From NCBI GenBank assembly GCA_037501455.1, contig CM074856.1:20853001-20917000 (forward strand): DNA of 64,000 nt. The letters are read 5' to 3'. Positions 59,225 to 64,000 of this stretch are shown one piece after another. The DNA comes from Lantana camara. Its lineage: Eukaryota; Streptophyta; Magnoliopsida; Lamiales; Verbenaceae. Within the stretch, counting starts at the first letter, position 1; the number at the start of each line of letters is the position of its first letter. A program made the translations under genes and the position numbers. Under the pieces are notes generated by a model that worked only from the letters and a program-made list of their open reading frames with translations, did no database searches and was not told the origin of the DNA.

Positions 59225-60609
59225 TTACTCTTTCATTTACTGACTACTATAGTATTTATCTTTTTGCTAATAATCTAGTTTCATTACCATAACTATGAAA
59301 TAATATTAACGTAATAACATGATTTATTTATCCAAAGTCTTGAGTAGGGTGTACGCAGTTGGTGCGGGTGATTTTATATGTGAAATGGCGCCTAATCCCA
59401 GGTTTATAAAATTATAAACTATAATTGCATAATTATTTTTTCAAATCGAACGGTTTAGATTGAGTGGTACCATTACATAGGTGGTGGATTGGTGGTTTGA
59501 CAGATTATATATATAATTTTCAAAAAACCTCTTTTATACTCATAATTTTACTTCAATAAACAAAAAAAATATAAAGAAAATGACAAATTTTTAATTTATA
59601 ACGTATTGCAACACTAATGCATAATGGTTTCAAAGTTATACATATATATATTATTAAATAAATAAAATAATCTTATTAATATAAATCATGTAGTATAATT
59701 TTGTTGTTTATTAAACAACTTGTATAATTAATTCAACACAAAAATATTAGAATTAATTTATTCTAAAGTTTATAAGATATAATTAATACTATTAGAATTA
59801 ATTTTATTCAAAAGCTTATAAGATTATAATTATATAGTGATTTATAATTAAAGAAAGATTTATACAATTATATTTTGATTAGAATTACATGAAGATAATT
59901 ATGAGTTTGATTATAACGAAATATCTTGGAAGAATATTTATATATTTAGTATTTTACAAAACTACCCTTAATTATATTTTACTGAAAATCTTACAATAAG
60001 AGTATTTTGATCAATCACAAAAAGAATATTTACGTATCAATTTAGTATTTTACCAAAATACCCTTAATTGTATTTTACTATAAAACTTACAATAAGCGTA
60101 TTTTGACCGATCTCAAAGTTTCAAGAAACTAAAAACCCCAACTCGCATTTTTATAATATATATATAGATATAGATTAGGGGATTTAGAAAAAATAAAAAG
60201 TGTATTGGGAAAGTAACACATAGAATTTTCAAATAGGGTAGTTTAGGATAAATTATAGAGATAGTTGATTCTTATAATTTACTGTCCCAAAAATTATTAG
60301 CAAAACTATTTTGTAGAATTTGCCACCTAAACTTTTCATTTTTTTTTTTTTTTTGACTTTACTACCTGCGCTGGAAAAGTACCACATCACCCTCACTTTA
60401 GGCATGTGCAGGGCACATGATGCCTTTATCGAAATTATTTGGTCAAAAAATCCAACTTAGGTGAAAATTTGTAAACTTTAAAAGATGAGATGGTGATCGG
60501 GAATAAAAAAAAAAAGAATATTTAGATGGCAAAGTTAAAAAATTAGACTAATTCAGATTGAAAAGAAAAAAAAAACTCCAAAAATTTTTCAAAAAAAAGA
60601 GTATATTTT

Positions 60610-60681
60610 AGCCGTGGCTGGGACTTGAACCCAGGACATCCAAAGATGTCGAATTTGAGCAAATCATATTGCTACAACGGC
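60610..60681 (-). other. tRNA-like sequence, array monomer 7
   Basis: It matches monomer 3. Confidence 0.55.
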
Positions 60682-62062
60682 TTACTCTTTCATTTACTGA
60701 CTACTATAGTATTTATCTTTTTGCTAATAATCTAGTTTCATTACCATAACTATGAAATAATATTAACGTAATAACATGATTTATTTATCCAAAGTCTTGA
60801 GTAGGGTGTACGCAGTTGGTGCGGGTGATTTTATATGTGAAATGGCGCCTAATCCCAGGTTTATAAAATTATAAACTATAATTGCATAATTATTTTTTCA
60901 AATCGAACGGTTTAGATTGAGTGGTACCATTACATAGGTGGTGGATTGGTGGTTTGACAGATTATATATATAATTTTCAAAAAACCTCTTTTATACTCAT
61001 AATTTTACTTCAATAAACAAAAAAAATATAAAGAAAATGACAAATTTTTAATTTATAACGTATTGCAACACTAATGCATAATGGTTTCAAAGTTATACAT
61101 ATATATATTATTAAATAAATAAAATAATCTTATTAATATAAATCATGTAGTATAATTTTGTTGTTTATTAAACAACTTGTATAATTAATTCAACACAAAA
61201 ATATTAGAATTAATTTATTCTAAAGTTTATAAGATATAATTAATACTATTAGAATTAATTTTATTCAAAAGCTTATAAGATTATAATTATATAGTGATTT
61301 ATAATTAAAGAAAGATTTATACAATTATATTTTGATTAGAATTACATGAAGATAATTATGAGTTTGATTATAACGAAATATCTTGGAAGAATATTTATAT
61401 ATTTAGTATTTTACAAAACTACCCTTAATTATATTTTACTGAAAATCTTACAATAAGAGTATTTTGATCAATCACAAAAAGAATATTTACGTATCAATTT
61501 AGTATTTTACAACAATACCCTTAATTGTATTTTACTATAAAACTTACAATAAGCGTATTTTGACCGATCTCAAAGTTTCAAGAAACTAAAAACCCCAACT
61601 CGCATTTTTATAATATATATAGATATAGATTAGGGGATTTAGAAAAAATAAAAAGTGTATTGGGAAAGTAACACATAGAATTTTCAAATAGGGTAGTTTA
61701 GGATAAATTATAGAGATAGTTGATTCTTATAATTTACTGTCCCAAAAATTATTAGCAAAACTATTTTGTAGAATTTGCCACCTAAACTTTTCATTTTTTT
61801 TTTTTTTGACTTTACTACCTGCGCTGGAAAAGTACCACATCACCCTCACTTTAGGCATGTGCAGGGCACATGATGCCTTTATCGAAATTATTTGGTCAAA
61901 AAATCCAACTTAGGTGAAAATTTGTAAACTTTAAAAGATGAGATGGTGATCGGGAATAAAAAAAAAAAGAATATTTAGATGGCAAAGTTAAAAAATTAGA
62001 CTAATTCAGATTGAAAAGAAAAAAAAAACTCCAAAAATTTTTCAAAAAAAAGAGTATATTTT

Positions 62063-62134
62063 AGCCGTGGCTGGGACTTGAACCCAGGACATCCAAAGAT
62101 GTCGAATTTGAGCAAATCATATTGCTACAACGGC
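62063..62134 (-). other. tRNA-like sequence, array monomer 8
   Basis: It matches monomer 3. Confidence 0.55.
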
Positions 62135-63516
62135 TTACTCTTTCATTTACTGACTACTATAGTATTTATCTTTTTGCTAATAATCTAGTTTCATTACCAT
62201 AACTATGAAATAATATTAACGTAATAACATGATTTATTTATCCAAAGTCTTGAGTAGGGTGTACGCAGTTGGTGCGGGTGATTTTATATGTGAAATGGCG
62301 CCTAATCCCAGGTTTATAAAATTATAAACTATAATTGCATAATTATTTTTTCAAATCGAACGGTTTAGATTGAGTGGTACCATTACATAGGTGGTGGATT
62401 GGTGGTTTGACAGATTATATATATAATTTTCAAAAAACCTCTTTTATACTCATAATTTTACTTCAATAAACAAAAAAAATATAAAGAAAATGACAAATTT
62501 TTAATTTATAACGTATTGCAACACTAATGCATAATGGTTTCAAAGTCATACATATATATATTATTAAATAAATAAAATAATCTTATTAATATAAATCATG
62601 TAGTATAATTTTGTTGTTTATTAAACAACTTGTATAATTAATTCAACACAAAAATATTAGAATTAATTTATTCTAAAGTTTATAAGATATAATTAATACT
62701 ATTAGAATTAATTTTATTCAAAAGCTTATAAGATTATAATTATATAGTGATTTATAATTAAAGAAAGATTTATACAATTATATTTTGATTAGAATTACAT
62801 GAAGATAATTATGAGTTTGATTATAACGAAATATCTTGGAAGAATATTTATATATTTAGTATTTTACAAAACTACCCTTAATTATATTTTACTGAAAATC
62901 TTACAATAAGAGTATTTTGATCAATCACAAAAAGAATATTTACGTATCAATTTAGTATTTTACAACAATACCCTTAATTGTATTTTACTATAAAACTTAC
63001 AATAAGCGTATTTTGACCGATCTCAAAGTTTCAAGAAACTAAAAACCCCAACTCGCATTTTTATAATATATATAGATATAGATTAGGGGATTTAGAAAAA
63101 ATAAAAAGTGTATTGGGAAAGTAACACATAGAATTTTCAAATAGGGTAGTTTACGATAAATTATAGAGATAGTTGATTCTTATAATTTACTATCCCAAAA
63201 ATTATTAGCAAAACTATTTTGTAGAATTTGCCACCTAAACTTTTCATTTTTTTTTTTTTTGACTTTACTACCTGCGCTGGAAAAGTACCACATCACCCTC
63301 ACTTTAGGCATGTGCTGGGCACATGATGCCTTTATCGAAATTATTTGGTCAAAAAATCCAACTTAGGTGAAAAATTGTAAACTTTAAAAGATGAGATGGT
63401 GATCGGAAATAAAAAAAAAAAAGTATATTTAGATGGCAAAGTTAAAAAAATAGACTAATTCAGATTGAAAAGAAAAAAAAAACTCCAAAAATTTTTCAAA
63501 AAAAAGAGTATATTTT

Positions 63517-63588
63517 AGCCGTGGCTGGGACTTGAACCCAGGACATCCAAAGATGTCGAATTTGAGCAAATCATATTGCTACAACGGC
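63517..63588 (-). other. tRNA-like sequence, array monomer 9
   Basis: It matches monomer 3. Confidence 0.55.
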
Positions 63589-64000
63589 TTACTCTTTCAT
63601 TTACTGACTACTATAGTATTTATCTTTTTGCTAATAATCTAGTTTCATTACCATAACTATGAAATAATATTAACGTAATAACATGATTTATTTATCCAAA
63701 GTCTTGAGTAGGGTGTACGCAGTTGGTGCGGGTGATTTTATATGTGAAATGGCGCCTAATCCCAGGTTTATAAAATTATAAACTATAATTGCATAATTAT
63801 TTTTTCAAATCGAACGGTTTAGATGGAGTGGTACCATTACATAGGTGGTGGATTGGTGGTTTGACAGATTATATATATAATTTTTAATAAAACTCTTTTA
63901 TACTCATAATTTTACTTCAATAAACAAAAAAAATATAAAGAAAATGACAAATTTTTAATTTATAACGTATTGCAACACTAATGCATAATGGTTTCAAAGT

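Larger units (their letters stand above)
57264..63085 (+). repeat. Dimeric higher-order repeat in the array
   Basis: Two successive 2.91-kb blocks (57264-60174 and 60175-63085) are nearly identical. Alternate monomers share the same T-tract and A-tract lengths. The last monomer's right part breaks the alternation (TACAACAATACCC at about 62960, where TACCAAAATACCC is expected). Confidence 0.8.
51441..64000 (+). repeat. Tandem satellite array, about 1.45-kb monomers
   Basis: Monomers start (AGGGGATTTAG landmark) near 51447, 52897, 54343, 55803, 57264, 58720, 60175, 61630 and 63080, with periods of 1446-1461 bp. They are head to tail, and the last is cut by the window edge. Each has an A/T-rich start, two poly-A tracts, the tRNA-like sequence, a GGCGCCTAATCCCAGG block, a TA run, an AT-rich third and a right end CGCATTTTTATAATATATATAGA. 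That right end read on the minus strand resembles the Helitron 5' terminus. No open frame of interest exists. Confidence 0.95.

Overview
This is nuclear DNA of a flowering plant, probably a eudicot, from a repeat-dense and probably pericentromeric region. I found no host protein gene, no rRNA gene and no convincing tRNA gene. Everything I can recognise is a transposable element, an element fragment or satellite DNA. The plant assignment rests on Athila-type and Tat-type Ty3/gypsy elements, an initiator-Met-type primer site, a plant L1-type LINE relic with an RNase H domain, and a Helitron Rep relic.

The substrate is a tandem repeat with a monomer of about 1.45 kb, always in the same orientation. 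It is seen at 2801-3178, 16031-17574, 23417-24400, 43788-45923 and 51441-64000. The last stretch is an uninterrupted array of more than eight monomers that runs off the window. Each complete monomer carries a 72-nt tRNA-like sequence on the minus strand. The other elements are inserted into this substrate.

From left to right: (1) 1-2762, one end of a minus-strand LTR element with a 2.7-kb LTR. (2) 3179-16030, a complete, very young Tat-type element with an AAGAG target duplication. It has 877-bp LTRs with one difference that I saw, an intact 2065-codon gag-pol, a hairpin array, and an antisense three-exon gene. (3) 17575-20480, an LTR plus primer site of a relative of (1), broken and joined directly to (4). 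(4) 20479-23416, the 5' part of a Helitron carrying a long-TIR MITE. (5) 24401-43787, an Athila-type element with a TAACC target duplication. It has a broken gag-protease, no RT or integrase, and an ATHILA ORF-1-like gene. (6) 30767-39962, a non-autonomous element with 2.9-kb LTRs and no coding capacity, nested inside that ORF-1-like gene. (7) 45924-51440, a second and complete Helitron copy with a 3' hairpin and CTAG, a LINE relic, a Rep relic and the same MITE. Removing it restores a satellite sequence found elsewhere in the window.

The only genes that look able to act are those of the Tat element: gag-pol on the plus strand and the convergent antisense gene. The other elements would depend on proteins made elsewhere. 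By my visual comparison LTR divergence is about 1% for Athila, 0.2% for the nested element and 0.1% for Tat, which agrees with the nesting order.

The least explained signal is a set of short GC-rich inverted-repeat words clustered in the LTRs. The word differs between related LTRs at the same bracketed site, and one word is shared between two unrelated families.
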